Shown: positions 9,623-21,277, counted from the stretch's first letter. The stretch: 64,000 nucleotides of DNA from Melanopsichium pennsylvanicum (GCA_900208305.1 OAPG01000016.1:186001-250000); one strand, 5' to 3'. Notes: generated from the sequence alone by a model not told the origin. A program made the numbers and translations.

Positions 9623-12600
9623 GTTTGCAGATGTTGGGATTGATGCTTGCAGACAGAGTCGTCAAAACTTATGATCGTCTCGAGAGGATGAGAAGAGCTT
9701 TCAGCTCGGGTCGATGCACAAATTGTGCTTGCTCATCAACTCGATATGTGCGGGGAAGATCGTCGCGTCGGCCTCGCACATCATCGAAGGGAAGCCAGCA
9801 CGAGCGAGACCAAGAGGAATTCCCATCGCACCAATAGCCGCATGATCGGGGCGCTATAGCCAGACCGCTATCCATGTAACGAGCTGTTCGGTTTGATGAT
9901 TGCCGCGTATCACCGTGTGACGCCATCATTCAGGCTGACTATACGTGATTATAGTATGGCTTTACCGATTAGCTTGAGCTGTCGCGAGCGAAGCAAGTCC
10001 GGCAGCTTGTGCTTTTCGTAGGCTTGACAATGTTTTGGCCAGAAAAGCTTTGATCTCTTGCTTCTCTTCGAAACCCTGGTTTTCTGCCACCCCGAAAACT
10101 TACGAGATGCTCTCTGAGCTCTGCTAAAGGAATCGAAATTTCTAACAGAGCCGTGCAAGGCCCACTCTTCCTACCTAAGCAGAGCTACATGAAGAAGCCT
10201 ATTGCCCAACTTCAGCATGTGGACGATCCTTTGCCAATCGCTAACACCTTTCGCGCAAATGGAAAGGTAGGCCATGAAAATGAAGCTTGGTTTCGATAGA
10301 CAAGAGCTGTATATCAAGTTGGTGAGCCAGCTGAGCCAGAAAAGATTGATCCATGCAAACAATGGCCAGCTAGCCAATCCCGAATGTGATTTTCACCTAT
10401 TCCATGATCTCCGAGTTGAGGAGCGGTCCGAGCTTTCAGTATGAATACGCTTATCCAGTCTGAAGTAAGCGATTGGCTCGAAAGCGTACATCGTAGGCGA
10501 TCCTTGACGCTCGAATCGCTGGACGTGTCACTTAGTTGCTAAATCCCACAAGCGCTCACTTGTTTGCGCAAAATAAGGGCCAAGTAAATCAAAAAAGCAA
10601 ACCCACGGCTTGCATCCGCCCTTGTGCTTGGTGGCAGCAACCAAAGACTGCCACTCAGTCAGAGGCGACTAAGGAATGGTCCCACAGCGATTCATATGTG
10701 ACTGCCAAAGTCGTGATCTTGATCTTTGAAACTCATGTATGCACTTTCGCTGGACGTAGATGAGACTTGAAGTATCAAAGCCAAGCGTAGGAAAGAATCA
10801 CAGCATCTGGATTCTTGTGGAATCCGCCTACACTCGTCGGTCAGCAGGATCATAGTAGGACAGTCACACGCGGAGACAAATTGGCATTTCTGATATTGAA
10901 CGAAGAGGGCTTGTTGCGCAAATATTGACAAAAGGCACACAAGAAGAAACGACCAGAGTGTCCGATTCGATGTTTGAACTTGGCTTGTCGGCAGGGGATA
11001 CGTCGCAAACTTGAGAGGATAAACGGTCGCTTCCTTGCAACCAAGAAGCGGAGAAAGGGGGAGGTGAGGCCGAGACTGTGGTTCGGCTGCAGGTTGTTAA
11101 GTGCTGAGCAAGAAGCTCTTTCCCGTCCAGCCGTTGCACCTCGCAGAAGGAATGACAGCCCGGATAGAAAAGGTTTGAAGTTTGTTCCCGGGAAGAAAGT
11201 AGGAATTCTCTACGGAAACGCTCTCTTTGAAGGATGTATCCTATCCTGTTTCCAACTACGGCAAAAGTGGTACCGCCAACAGAGACCAAGCTGACTCTGT
11301 ATTTCTCATACTAAACATGACAAAAAAGCGAAGGGAAAATCAAGATAATTTAACATCTTGAAGATGCAAAGATTTAGGCAGGTAAGCCTGGACAATTTGT
11401 TCAAAAAATGACTCACGTGACTCTGTTTCATCAAAAGGGTAATATTGTGGACCGCCCGAGCAAATTCAACAATCGCGTCCTGGCTGTACTGTAAATTATA
11501 TAGCTGGGCATGCCTCGCTAAGCGACCCGATCGAAAGAGTGCGACACATACAGTATGAGACAATGAAGGAATTTGGGCGCACACTGGGTCTTGGCTCTTG
11601 TAACAATAACCCGTGCCGTACCGGATGACACCAGTATGACAGGCACATGTCTTTCAGAAGGTACACATGGTGAAGCGGGATCAGAGTGGGATGCTTGCTA
11701 AGTACCAGATTCGACTGGTCCGGGTAAAGATTTGAGACATGAAACACTCAGTCTGGCGCGCGAGCCCACACATCTATTGCACTGTACTGAGCATTAGCAA
11801 GACTGTGCGTTAAACCCTCTTTTCCACAATCTGGAAGCTACAGGTAATGCCCTCTTTTCTCTGCGCTTTCCCGGAGCTCTTTAGGATTTGGGCGTCTGAC
11901 GGATCATAGAAAATGTCAGCGATAAGAAGCCGGCATGCTGCCAACCAACAGCTTTGTAATCAGTGCTTGTCTTGTCCCAGCTTTTCTCTACAGCTGCATT
12001 GACCCGAGACGGTGGTTCAATCTCAATCTCAGATTTCTTTGCGAATCTGCTTGCTGCTCGCTCCAACGTCTGCTCTTGACAGAGAAAGGCGATTCAATAT
12101 CCACCCTACAGTGTTCATGCAGAATTTGCTCAAACTCGAGAAAGGCACTTATACTTACTGTCAATCTGTGCAGCGCGACACACTGTGCACTAAAGTCGTG
12201 GCCTTTTCACTCGCTGTGCATACCGTTAAGCCTTATTTTAAATTTAAATTCACTGTACTGTATTTGAAAATAATGACCCGCTGAATGCGACAGGTTCAAC
12301 GTCCAATACAACGACGCAGGTGTTGCCTGTCAAACTTTGAGTCATTTCTTAATGCGTCTCTTCTGTCACACTCACAGTCTTGCAGCCCACACGAGCCCGC
12401 CTACTGCCCTCGAATTTTCCCACAGAAAGAATTAGCAGGGTTTCCGCCTCTGTCGAGTCTCGACCGCTTTTGGACTTCATCTCCCAGGATCTGAGACAAG
12501 CGGCAGCAATTTCACACTCACCCCATGTTTTGTTATAGATGAAGTCGTTGTTTATATTAACATATCTCAACTCCGCTCACACCATTGTACCATTGACGTT

Positions 12601-13919
12601 TGATGCCGTAGTTTCGCCGGCGTCCCCAACTGTTTGCCGATCCGATACGACCAGCTTGCCTGTATGCTATGCTTTTTCCGTTCATTGAGCCTCTTAGCAC
12701 GTGTCAGAGCAAAGTGAACGAGTGACCAGGCAAGGACGGCTCACGTCGTCGCTGGAACCCATTCTTGAACTAATTCGACCTAGAACCCTTACCGTGGGTT
12801 CTCTTCTGCGCAGTATCACAGCCTCGGATAATTCCCTTCACTATCCAAACAAAGACTTAGCGTGGTCATGCTTGCATCCTTGTTTAGCTCTCATATGTCC
12901 GTTTCCTGCGCAAGCAACTTTGACCTGGAACTACATTATACAGCGCGTACTGGCAGCTCCAAAAGTCTCACGTTCTCATCGAAATCTCATGCTCAGCGTC
13001 AAGCGGGGGCTTCTCCTTCATCTTCTGAGCGCCTTGTCCATCTCCTTGGAACGTCGGCTTCGTTTTGCATTCTTCACGCCCATCCTTCCCCAATTTGGCC
13101 TGCCGCATTTAGCGATCCCCCTCATATCTGAATCTGGCCCCTGGATTTCATCTAATTCTTCTTCCCGGACGCTCACCTTCTCATCTAAAGACAGAGTCTC
13201 ACAGCTTACCGATAACCGAATTTACTGACCGCCACAACCCGACCACAGGCCTAAGGAAAACTCGGCGGTACCAACGTGCCTGGCTCTTCTCAACTCTCTT
13301 TTTACGAACAGACGTTCACCTGTGTCCGTCGCACTGCCGGTTCTCTAGTACCCTTGGCTCATGTTCTATCATCCTCTTTGCCACTCGTACTTCCCTTCCT
13401 TCGTCATCGTTGCAGCTTCCGTGGCCGTAATTTACCAACCTGTCTCTATCAAGGTCGACATCTTACGAAGTCATCAGTGACCGACTCAGCAGTCCCATAC
13501 TTTCTCTCGACAACTTATCTCGTAGCTGACCTTGCTCGTGGCTGGTCCTGTTCAACATCGTATCACCGTAACCTCTCATCGCATAATCCTCATAACGTTC
13601 CAAAGACGTTCACGTGCGCCACTACGCTGACTAAATACGGCCTTCTTTACCTTTAGTCGCCTCTCTAGCCGAACCTGACAAGAGGTTTCCTGCATTCCTC
13701 ACCACGCTCCATTTAGCACAGCCGCACAGACGCACAAACGCAGCATCGGGACACTGAGTGTCAGCGAAGCCCCTCTTTCTTTCATAGTCACTGTCAAATT
13801 AGACTCAGTGCTATGCCCTCATAGCCTGAGTGCGTTCGAGGCCAAGCTTCAAGCTATCTTCCTCGTCAGCGAGCCAACCACCACTGCATGACCCTTCCAA
13901 CAATCGCTTCAAGGTTGAT
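9623..13919. other. Gene-poor 4.3 kb intergenic stretch
   Basis: This is the longest stretch without a supportable gene. Open frames are short, lack ATG starts or show no conserved sequence. No tRNA, LTR, transposase-like frame or tandem array was found by eye. ACTGTA-type motifs occur near 11486, 11548, 11778 and 12251. The last 0.6 kb is pyrimidine-rich. It separates two divergent genes, so it may carry long regulatory regions, an unrecognised non-coding RNA or decayed mobile DNA. Confidence 0.4.
13270..13919 (+). promoter_or_regulatory. Pyrimidine-rich leader/promoter of the 7-helix protein gene
   Basis: The + strand here is strongly enriched in C and T (for example around 13285-13310 and 13360-13420). 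Such tracts are common just upstream of, and within, 5' leaders of fungal genes. They suggest transcription starting several hundred bases before the ATG at 13920. This is inference; no TATA element is clear. Confidence 0.3.
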
Positions 13920-16718
13920 ATGTCAGCGTTCACGGCTCAGTCGGTGGGCGTGTCTAGCGAAGAGTCTATCAAAGTCATGGGTCGTATACAGCGGCTCTTC
14001 CGAGGTCCCACTGACCCCGTCGGCTTTCCTGCAGATATCGTCTCTGGGCTTTCATCTGCAGATGCAACTGTTCAGCGAGATGCCATTGTGGAGCTGCGTG
14101 CGTACGTACGGGAACTCTTCTTCCTCAAGTTTCCAAATAGCTTTTTCATCAACTGCCTCACGACCGTCGGCATCGTCGGTCTGCTCATTGTCCTCGCTTC
14201 TCCAGTCGTCATTCATCGCCTCTATCATGGGCGACTCAATTTATGCCGTTTCGAAAGGCGCATGCAAGGCTTGTATATAGTGCCCAACGCCATCAATTGC
14301 TTCCTCCTCTTACAAGGTACCTACGGTCTTCTGATCGTCGCTTTCAACTCCTTGTGCTACAAGCTTTATCGCGACGAGGTCGAGTCAGGGGTTAAACTCT
14401 GGCAGGCATTTCGCCTTCTCACTTGGATTCCTCTCTACTGGGGAGCTTTCTTCACAGGCTGGGGAAGTTTTTATACTGCTCCCGGCGCACTCGACAAACC
14501 TACTGCTTCGCGGCACAAGACGAGCGCAAAAGGGCACCTTTCTTGGCCCATGATCGTCAACCTCAGCTGCTTGGGAACACCCATCGCTTTGGTGGTCTCA
14601 TTGGTACCCCCCGTGGTTCTTTCTTCCATCAAGATGATACAAGCATTTCACGCATACAAAGACTGGGACAGCAAGTTTCAGTCGCTTCTCGACGCAACCG
14701 TAGCTGGCTCTTTAGTCAACCCAGCAGCTGTCAATGGGTTTCGCGGGCAGGGCTATGACATCTTCACTACATGGACCAAGTCGTATTACTATAGCGACAT
14801 TTCCAACGTGCTCTGGTCCATCTGGGCTTTGCTCTTCTTGGCCTTTTACGTCCCCGCTGGTGGTGTGCTCGTGTATCTTGTGTATAGACAGGTGCGAAGA
14901 CAAAGATCCTTTTTGCTCAGCTACCTGCGTACGCTCGAAGTGGAGGTCGCACAAACAACTAGACATACCCAAGTCAGCGTACTGATTGGCGAGCAGTCGC
15001 AACACCAGCCAGTACAGCAGCCTGAAACAGCTCTGTCAACAGCGTCGAGAGGGCCTGCGTCCAATTCTAGGCTCATGTGGTCGACAGCTCACCACACCTC
15101 TCGCCTCGGTGCGTCCCTGGATAAGATCTACGAAGACCGAGGTGTAACGGATGGGAGCCAAGGCACTGGACATAGCGGCGGGACTGTTTGGTACAAAGAC
15201 GACTCTGACCACGAAAAGGTCGGCATGGGGTCGGCGCTGCGTCAAGAACCATCAGCACCGCTGCAAGCAAATGCTTCTCAAAATCGTGGACAGACGCTGC
15301 GAGAGGATCACATGGTGAGCTCAACCAACAATCCAAGCTCAGCCGACCGACAAGCTATCAGCCCAACTTCTGTCAATTTCAGCGATGCTCAGTCGCCCTC
15401 TATTTGCCGGAAGCTGATGCGGCTGGACGCATCATCAAGCAGCAACAGGGATGATCAGCATTCGCCCAGGTTGGCCAAGTGCAAGCGCATTTCGGTCTCT
15501 GGCGGACCTGTCGCTAAGTACAAGTATCTGCGACGCTGCCTCGTCAACTTGCTTATTCTGTACCTTGGCATTATCTCTGCTGCATGCTGCTTCGGCGCCG
15601 ACGCCATCTACCTCGCTGCTGTCGAGTATGAGCATGCACTGCAAGGACCCCGTGCCACGGCGCACTCGATCAATGTCGCGACGTCGACGGCAGCATGGGT
15701 CTCTGCAGTGTTCGGCACACTCACTATCGGATCGATCTTCTTCCGCAATTTTGACAGTATCCAACCAGAGGCAAGTCAGCACAGTGGCGAAGATGGCGGT
15801 ATTCGTAAGCGTTTCCACCGAAATGGCTCCAAGTCGAAGCACTCGGCTGGTTTCGGAGGAGCAGGGCAGCGTGCAAATGGCAAGGGTGATGTGGTGCACC
15901 AAAAGACACGCACCTTGCCTGCTGTTCCAGAGAGTGTGGATCTGGAAGCATCGCTCATGTCGATGGTGCAATCGCGGCCACGCATCGCAATGAATACCTC
16001 GATGAAGTTCGACATGGCAGAGCAGACTTCAAGGCCAGGTGGATTTGTAATCAGGCCTGATGCTCACTTGACTTCGGCAATGTCTGCGGGCAACACCCCC
16101 GAGATGGAGGAGATGCCACGTGGTGAAAGTTCTGATGCAACAGTCAGTCGAGCCAGCAAGTTGAGAGCACAAACGAAAAAGCGTCCACCAGCATTAAGGG
16201 CGTGGTTGAGCCGTGAGAGGGATGCGACCATGTCAATTCCTCAAGATGTTACTGACTCCTTTGGTCTCATCTCACTACCAAAGAAGCGAGAGGATTCGGA
16301 TCTGAGTCGATCTCGTCGAGACGCAGCAGATGTTGGGATTTCCGAAGAGCCCAACGGCTACTATATCAGCAATGATACGATGACGATGAATGAGTACCCG
16401 TCGTTCGATCTACGCATGCTTGGAGAAAACTACTGCGAAGCATCTCCGCCAGCTACAGCTGACGCACCACGACAAGTCGCCAACGAGTCAAGTTGGTCGC
16501 CCGTCCTCAAACGTCGATCGCGAATCTTGAATGATACGGATAGCGAAACTCCTGCATCCAAGATTGCGCGTGAATGGGCGCAGTCGCAGTACCTATCTGC
16601 ATCTCTTCCACGCACTCCTCACATGGGTGCCAAGGCAGGTCTCGAAGCTGGAAGTTTAGGGTGCGCACGCAGCGCTTGGGTGGATCATTTGGAAGGGTCG
16701 TCGCCGTTCAGCCCATGA
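13920..16718 (+). CDS. Orphan seven-helix membrane protein with long loop and tail
   Basis: No family was recognised. The ATG at 13920 is the first in-frame Met and gives 932 aa. Seven hydrophobic segments are visible at about residues 74-100, 117-147, 160-185, 211-240, 296-325, 540-570 and 582-610. A polar loop of about 215 residues separates helices five and six, and a Ser/Arg/Lys-rich tail of about 320 residues follows helix seven. Arg/Lys residues cluster after helix 1 (HRLYHGRLNLCRFERR) and helix 5 (YRQVRRQR), which by the positive-inside rule puts these loops and the large loop in the cytosol, and the tail too. This layout resembles a G-protein-coupled receptor, but no GPCR family motif was recognised. 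It could equally be a fungal-specific transporter or scaffold. An upstream non-coding or short coding exon cannot be excluded. Confidence 0.7.
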   Translation: MSAFTAQSVGVSSEESIKVMGRIQRLFRGPTDPVGFPADIVSGLSSADATVQRDAIVELRAYVRELFFLKFPNSFFINCLTTVGIVGLLIVLASPVVIHRLYHGRLNLCRFERRMQGLYIVPNAINCFLLLQGTYGLLIVAFNSLCYKLYRDEVESGVKLWQAFRLLTWIPLYWGAFFTGWGSFYTAPGALDKPTASRHKTSAKGHLSWPMIVNLSCLGTPIALVVSLVPPVVLSSIKMIQAFHAYKDWDSKFQSLLDATVAGSLVNPAAVNGFRGQGYDIFTTWTKSYYYSDISNVLWSIWALLFLAFYVPAGGVLVYLVYRQVRRQRSFLLSYLRTLEVEVAQTTRHTQVSVLIGEQSQHQPVQQPETALSTASRGPASNSRLMWSTAHHTSRLGASLDKIYEDRGVTDGSQGTGHSGGTVWYKDDSDHEKVGMGSALRQEPSAPLQANASQNRGQTLREDHMVSSTNNPSSADRQAISPTSVNFSDAQSPSICRKLMRLDASSSSNRDDQHSPRLAKCKRISVSGGPVAKYKYLRRCLVNLLILYLGIISAACCFGADAIYLAAVEYEHALQGPRATAHSINVATSTAAWVSAVFGTLTIGSIFFRNFDSIQPEASQHSGEDGGIRKRFHRNGSKSKHSAGFGGAGQRANGKGDVVHQKTRTLPAVPESVDLEASLMSMVQSRPRIAMNTSMKFDMAEQTSRPGGFVIRPDAHLTSAMSAGNTPEMEEMPRGESSDATVSRASKLRAQTKKRPPALRAWLSRERDATMSIPQDVTDSFGLISLPKKREDSDLSRSRRDAADVGISEEPNGYYISNDTMTMNEYPSFDLRMLGENYCEASPPATADAPRQVANESSWSPVLKRRSRILNDTDSETPASKIAREWAQSQYLSASLPRTPHMGAKAGLEAGSLGCARSAWVDHLEGSSPFSP

Positions 16719-17099
16719 GTCGGTCGATCGGCTGGCAAAATGTTTGGGGAAGATGACTTGGACTCTTTCGTGATCAGGGGGAACTGAATTCGATCTCAAA
16801 TGATCATCACTCTTTTTATACTCATTATACCAGAATGGACTCGTACATCGCATTTGTCATTCGCCCACCCATTCTTGTTTCTTTTAGCAATCCGTTTGAC
16901 CACGATTCTTTATTACTTGCTATCTTCTGTGTTACATGATCACCATTCTAACATGACAATTTTACCATCACTTTGGTTCAAGTTGATGAATCGGCTCGAA
17001 GGGCTTCTCGCTAAGCGATTCTGTGCCAAAATTTTTTGACATGTGCAATCTTGGCGGCAAGCCATGAAAGCTCGTTCGTCAACCCAAGCGGTAATTGGA

Positions 17100-17137
<38 letters not shown>

Positions 17138-17963
17138 AGCCTAACCGGCCGATACCAATATAGGTACGGCACAAAATGAACAGTAAAATGGATAAAAGTA
17201 TTTCCACCTTTTTCTGTTGGGGAGTGTAGTGAATAAAAGTAAAGGGGAAATTATTTCCAGCTATTCCGACAATTCTCAAACTTGTTTCTGCTGAATTAGG
17301 TAGGCATGCGCGTTGTGGTAGAAGTGGGACAGAGTGAGCTATCACAGCACTGAAAGGATGAATGGCATGCTGAGGTCTGAGATGCTAGCTGAAAATCATG
17401 TGGGCAGTGTCAAGCGATGACTCGAACATTCAAGCAATGATTCGATTAGTTGGACGGATAGCAAGATCAGATCACACTCGCAAAGCAATACAGAGACCGT
17501 GCGGTCGAGATCGACGTTGACTGCTACCATGAGAATGTGATCAATGTGACCGACGGCCGGATGAGGTCTTGCCGAGCGCACGGCTCGGTTTTTGAGCCAG
17601 GAAAACAATTAGTTATCTGATAAAAGACATGCCGTGGGAACATCTAAGAGCGCATTTCTCTCTCCCTTGCGTTCCCCCCCCGACTCGGGCCGTTTTACTG
17701 TATCCCACCAATACACATGTTTCTGCCGCGGGCATCCTCGGCAGATACTCGTTTCATCAAGAGATCCATCAAATAATCGGTCAATTAAAATTGAAACAAT
17801 TGATTTCTTGTCACACTACTGCTCGTGTTGTTTTCGCGACTCAGCACCGCGGCAATGTCGATGCATAGAAAAACCCCTCTGATTTGGATCATCTCCTTCG
17901 CTCTCCCCTCTCTTCTACATACTTTACCTCCTCTCCTACTTTCATACACAACATCTTGACATC
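16719..17963. other. Intergenic region with a long poly-A tract
   Basis: 1.2 kb lies between the seven-helix gene and the FSP1-like gene, both on the + strand. It holds an A34 tract at 17103-17136 and otherwise AT-rich sequence. A CT-rich segment at about 17890-17950 lies immediately before the next ATG and is probably its 5' leader. No coding exon is supported. Confidence 0.5.
17103..17136 (+). repeat. Poly-A tract (34 bp)
   Basis: The tract is uninterrupted A on the + strand. There is no retroelement-like sequence beside it. It could be a simple slippage product or the poly-A end of an old retroposed copy; no target-site duplication was recognised. Confidence 0.9.
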
Positions 17964-19208
17964 ATGACCATTCCTGTAAAAGCCACGTCCACAGTCGCCA
18001 TCATCGGCGGTAGCTACGTTGGCATGCGTCTCGCTCAATCTCTACTTCCCCTCCTCCCATCTACGCATCGCGTCGTGGTTGTCGAGGCAAACTCGCACTT
18101 CCACCATCTCTTCACTTTTCCCCGCTTTGCAGTACTTCATCGGGGCGGCGAGGAAAAGTCTCTGATTCCTTACACACATGCTTTGGACAATTCTCGAAAC
18201 AACGCATCCATCATTCATGCCAAAGCTCTTTCAATTCATTGTCTTCCTACCGATCCAACACGCGGATACCTTAAGCTCGATCGACCCGCCAACTCTGGAG
18301 ATAACAAGCTCGAATTTGATTTTCTAGCCATTGCCACAGGTACTCAGCTTCGATCTCCCTGGTCGCTTCCCAGCACTCATACCGAACCAGCCAACGCCAA
18401 AGCTGAAGCAGTGAATACGCTGAGGAGTTACCAAGATGCAGTCAAGGCAGCAAACAACATTGTCATTGTCGGTGGTGGTGCGGTTGGTGTTCAAGTTGCT
18501 TGCGATATCGCTGAGCTCTACCCAAACACAAAGTCAATCACTTTGTTACACTCTAGGAATCGGGTGATGAACAAGTTTCATGCCGACCTTCATCAGCTTG
18601 TTTCCACTCGTTTCGCCGAACGTGGCGTCAAGACTATCCTAGGATCCAGAGTTGTGATCCCCGACGGAGGCTTCCCAGAATTCCAAGAGGGTAAGACTTT
18701 CGATGTGAAGCTTCAAAATGGCGACAAGATGCCGGCCGACTTGGTACTCTTGTGTACTGGTCAAACACCTCGCTCCGATGTGATGCGCTCTTTCGCGCCT
18801 GAAACTATCACAAGTGACGGATTCATCAATGTTTCCCCTACCTTGCAGATCAAACCTTCGTCACCAGGTTTGAAACAACACATCTTTGCACTGGGAGATA
18901 TCGCCAATTCCGGAGCCGCAAAAACAGTTCGCTCCGCCATGGGTCAGATCGATGTCATCTCCAGCAACATTCTAACCCTAATCGAAAGCAAAGCGCAGCC
19001 AAACGTCGAACTGAAACAGTTCACTCCAGGCCCTTCAGGTATTCATCTCAGCTTAGGCCTTTACGAAAGCATCAAATTCGGCAATCCATCAAAAGAGGGA
19101 GAAGCTCCTAGAAACCTCGGAATTGAACGCGATTTGAAGCTCGACATGGGTGTCGAAGGCACTTGGTCCAAATGGAACGTTCCTCAAGGTACACCTTGGC
19201 ACCTTTGA
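17964..19208 (+). CDS. FAD-dependent oxidoreductase, AIF/FSP1 (AMID)-like
   Basis: This 414 aa pyridine-nucleotide-disulfide-type oxidoreductase has an N-terminal FAD Rossmann motif at about residues 12-25 (AIIGGSYVGMRLAQ). A glutamate for the ribose sits at the end of the second strand (VVVVEANSHF). LAIATGTQLRSPW follows near residue 125, then a second Rossmann motif for NAD(P)H (IVIVGGGAVGVQVACDIAELY) at about 168-188. LLCTGQTPRSD and IFALGDIA sit where the family binds the FAD tail. Members include AIFM2/FSP1, which reduces ubiquinone at membranes, and fungal AMID-like proteins. The substrate here cannot be read from sequence. There is no presequence and no CxxxxC redox disulfide, which fits the FSP1/AIF side of the family rather than glutathione reductase. 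Confidence 0.87.
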   Translation: MTIPVKATSTVAIIGGSYVGMRLAQSLLPLLPSTHRVVVVEANSHFHHLFTFPRFAVLHRGGEEKSLIPYTHALDNSRNNASIIHAKALSIHCLPTDPTRGYLKLDRPANSGDNKLEFDFLAIATGTQLRSPWSLPSTHTEPANAKAEAVNTLRSYQDAVKAANNIVIVGGGAVGVQVACDIAELYPNTKSITLLHSRNRVMNKFHADLHQLVSTRFAERGVKTILGSRVVIPDGGFPEFQEGKTFDVKLQNGDKMPADLVLLCTGQTPRSDVMRSFAPETITSDGFINVSPTLQIKPSSPGLKQHIFALGDIANSGAAKTVRSAMGQIDVISSNILTLIESKAQPNVELKQFTPGPSGIHLSLGLYESIKFGNPSKEGEAPRNLGIERDLKLDMGVEGTWSKWNVPQGTPWHL

Positions 19209-19362
19209 TATTGTCTCATTCCTCTCAAAACGTTGTTTGAACATTGGCTTGATTCATTTTCACCAGGATCGACTGACTGCATGTAGACTGGCTTGCAATG
19301 TTTTTGAGACCATCACTGTTATCGTTTGATTGATGTCGATAATCTTCCACATTCAAGTATGC

Positions 19363-20595
19363 TTAATGCTGAAGTTCGATGATCCAGTTCTTGAAATCAG
19401 TCAGACCACCGCTTGGATCCACTTTTTTCTCGGTCGATTCTACGGCTTCCTCCTCCTTTTGATCCCAAGATCTACTCTTACCAACACTACTCAAACAGAA
19501 TTCCACTTTGCCTCCCCAAACCACTTGGTCGTCAAGTTTCTCCAAGCTGAAACTGCTCGCGCTAAGCCCAGTCTCACTGCCCTCGGCTCTCTGACTTGCG
19601 GTCCAATCGATGTAATCCACCACCTCGTCCTCTTCTTCTTCTTCCTCGCCTTCAGCTCCCTCAGCACTGACATTACCACCATTCCCAATCAGACCAAGAG
19701 CCCTCTTGATCCAGCCAAAAACACCGTCAGAATGAACAGCTGATCCTGGATCCGCATCAGCCACCTTACCCAGACCTGCAATCTTGACATTTGCCGCCTT
19801 CCTCCTTCCCAACCCCATGTTCGCACGACGTTGTCCTAGTTCTGATTCCAATGTGGTCTTGCAGCGTGACAAGAGCTGTGCTCTTCGCTTCTCGTCTTTA
19901 GCAGCGTCTGAACCCGCTGCTGAGCTGTTCAGCAAAGGGGAGAGATCCGCACGTGTGAATAGAATCAAGACTGAGGGCGGAGCAATGTTGGTGGTGCTCC
20001 TTGCGCGTTGTTTTGCCAACCAAGTGAGGGTGGAGTGGATCAGATCTGCCACATCAGTTATGCATCCTCCATCCGAAGCGCGAAAACTCGTGTTGCAAGA
20101 GGTTTTGGAAGCCATCACAGCGTCAACGCAGAATACGAGGCCGTCGGCCTGGCTCAAGTGTTCCTCCACCAGAGGTCTCAATCTCGGATGGCCTGGAAGG
20201 TCTATTACCGTGACCGGTTTGAGATTTTCTCCGAGATGAGACGTGATAAGTCCTTGGGAAAGCTTTTGACTCGGGAGAGTGGCAGGGGTGGTCTGATAGA
20301 CAAGAGAGGAGAAGAGTGAAGTTTTGCCCATATCGCTCAGGCCGACTAGAAGGACTGTGGATGTGCGGCCTTTTGAGCGCTTATCAGTATATTCCGATTC
20401 AGAAATCGAGGATTCGAAATGGGGTGCATTGACTTTTGCCGAAGCCTTGGTGATAGTGTAAGTGAGGAGGATTGCGATGAGGGTGGCTGGTACGATTACA
20501 AAGTATGGAGGGGGGATGCCAGAGTCTTTGAGTGGTTGTGGGAGGTTGGAGGCTAGCGCGTCCGGCCATCGGACAGCTGGAGCGACGAAAGCCAT
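19363..20595 (-). CDS. SRP102: Signal recognition particle receptor beta subunit
   Basis: This ER-membrane GTPase anchors the SRP receptor alpha subunit and so docks ribosome-nascent chain complexes. The 410 aa protein has one membrane helix at about residues 32-52 (FVIVPATLIAILLTYTI), then a small GTPase domain. P-loop GLSDMGKTSLF lies near residue 85-95, switch II VIDLPGHPRLR near 132-142, and ILFTRADLSP in the G4 position (TRAD for the usual NKxD, common in this family). An insert of about 130 residues with an acidic run of Glu lies before the C-terminal strand, and the end (DFKNWIIELQH) matches the family terminus. Domain order, helix and DLPGH motif make the assignment firm. It is convergent with the FSP1-like gene. 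Confidence 0.9.
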   Translation of the reverse strand: MAFVAPAVRWPDALASNLPQPLKDSGIPPPYFVIVPATLIAILLTYTITKASAKVNAPHFESSISESEYTDKRSKGRTSTVLLVGLSDMGKTSLFSSLVYQTTPATLPSQKLSQGLITSHLGENLKPVTVIDLPGHPRLRPLVEEHLSQADGLVFCVDAVMASKTSCNTSFRASDGGCITDVADLIHSTLTWLAKQRARSTTNIAPPSVLILFTRADLSPLLNSSAAGSDAAKDEKRRAQLLSRCKTTLESELGQRRANMGLGRRKAANVKIAGLGKVADADPGSAVHSDGVFGWIKRALGLIGNGGNVSAEGAEGEEEEEEDEVVDYIDWTASQRAEGSETGLSASSFSLEKLDDQVVWGGKVEFCLSSVGKSRSWDQKEEEAVESTEKKVDPSGGLTDFKNWIIELQH

Positions 20596-21277
20596 TTTGC
20601 GATTCGCTTGACCGCAGGTGGAAAGGATGAAGATGATGTGGAAGATGGTATGGCAGTTGGTGAACTGTACAAACTAAACAAAGAGAGTGGTGGTCTCCGA
20701 AACCACGCGGGAGGACGCGCCTCGGAAGTCGGAACAGATTGTTAGGAGAGAATGACTCAGCATTCGTCAGCGATTTGTTATTTTAAAAATGAGAGAATGG
20801 AATTGGAAATCTTAGAAAATGGCAGGTCGATCACCTTGTAATTGCGCTTGCGAAACCATCTTTTGGCTGAAATCTCGGGTGGGCTCAATCAAGGACGCGT
20901 TGGGCTGTTACTTTGACTGTGTGGTTTGAGCACTCACAGCTGAATTGGCAGCGCATGGATTTGCTCCACCTCAACAATTACAGAATCACCATGTTGCGCA
21001 TCATCACTCCCTACTCCGACGACGCCATCACTATCAAACCTCACATTAAAATCCTCTATCCTCATCGTTCCAGCTTGGCTCTTTTTTTTTGGCCACTTTT
21101 GCACCGTTCTCGCCTCAGTCTCCTTGGACCAAAACCTGCGTCTTCAACCTACCGCTCACGCATATTAGCCACGTACTCACTCGCTCGGACCTACCTCTGT
21201 CTCAGCCAGCTTCGAGCGCGACTCATAAACTCTGCTTCACCGGTCACTATACTCTCAAGTAGAATAATTGCAACAAA
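20596..21277. promoter_or_regulatory. Divergent promoter region of SRP102 and PRE5
   Basis: 680 bp between two divergent housekeeping genes. The half next to the proteasome gene is C/T-rich (about 21000-21260), as in fungal leaders. No proteasome-associated control element (GGTGGCAAA) was noticed. Confidence 0.4.

Noticed and set aside
12701..13228. 175-codon open frame in the gene-poor stretch
   Set aside because: It begins with GTG rather than ATG, is low in conserved-looking sequence and lies in the pyrimidine-rich upstream region of the seven-helix gene.
17103..17136. Poly-A tail of a retrotransposon
   Set aside because: No reverse-transcriptase-like frame or target-site duplication is visible next to it, so only a simple homopolymer is reported.
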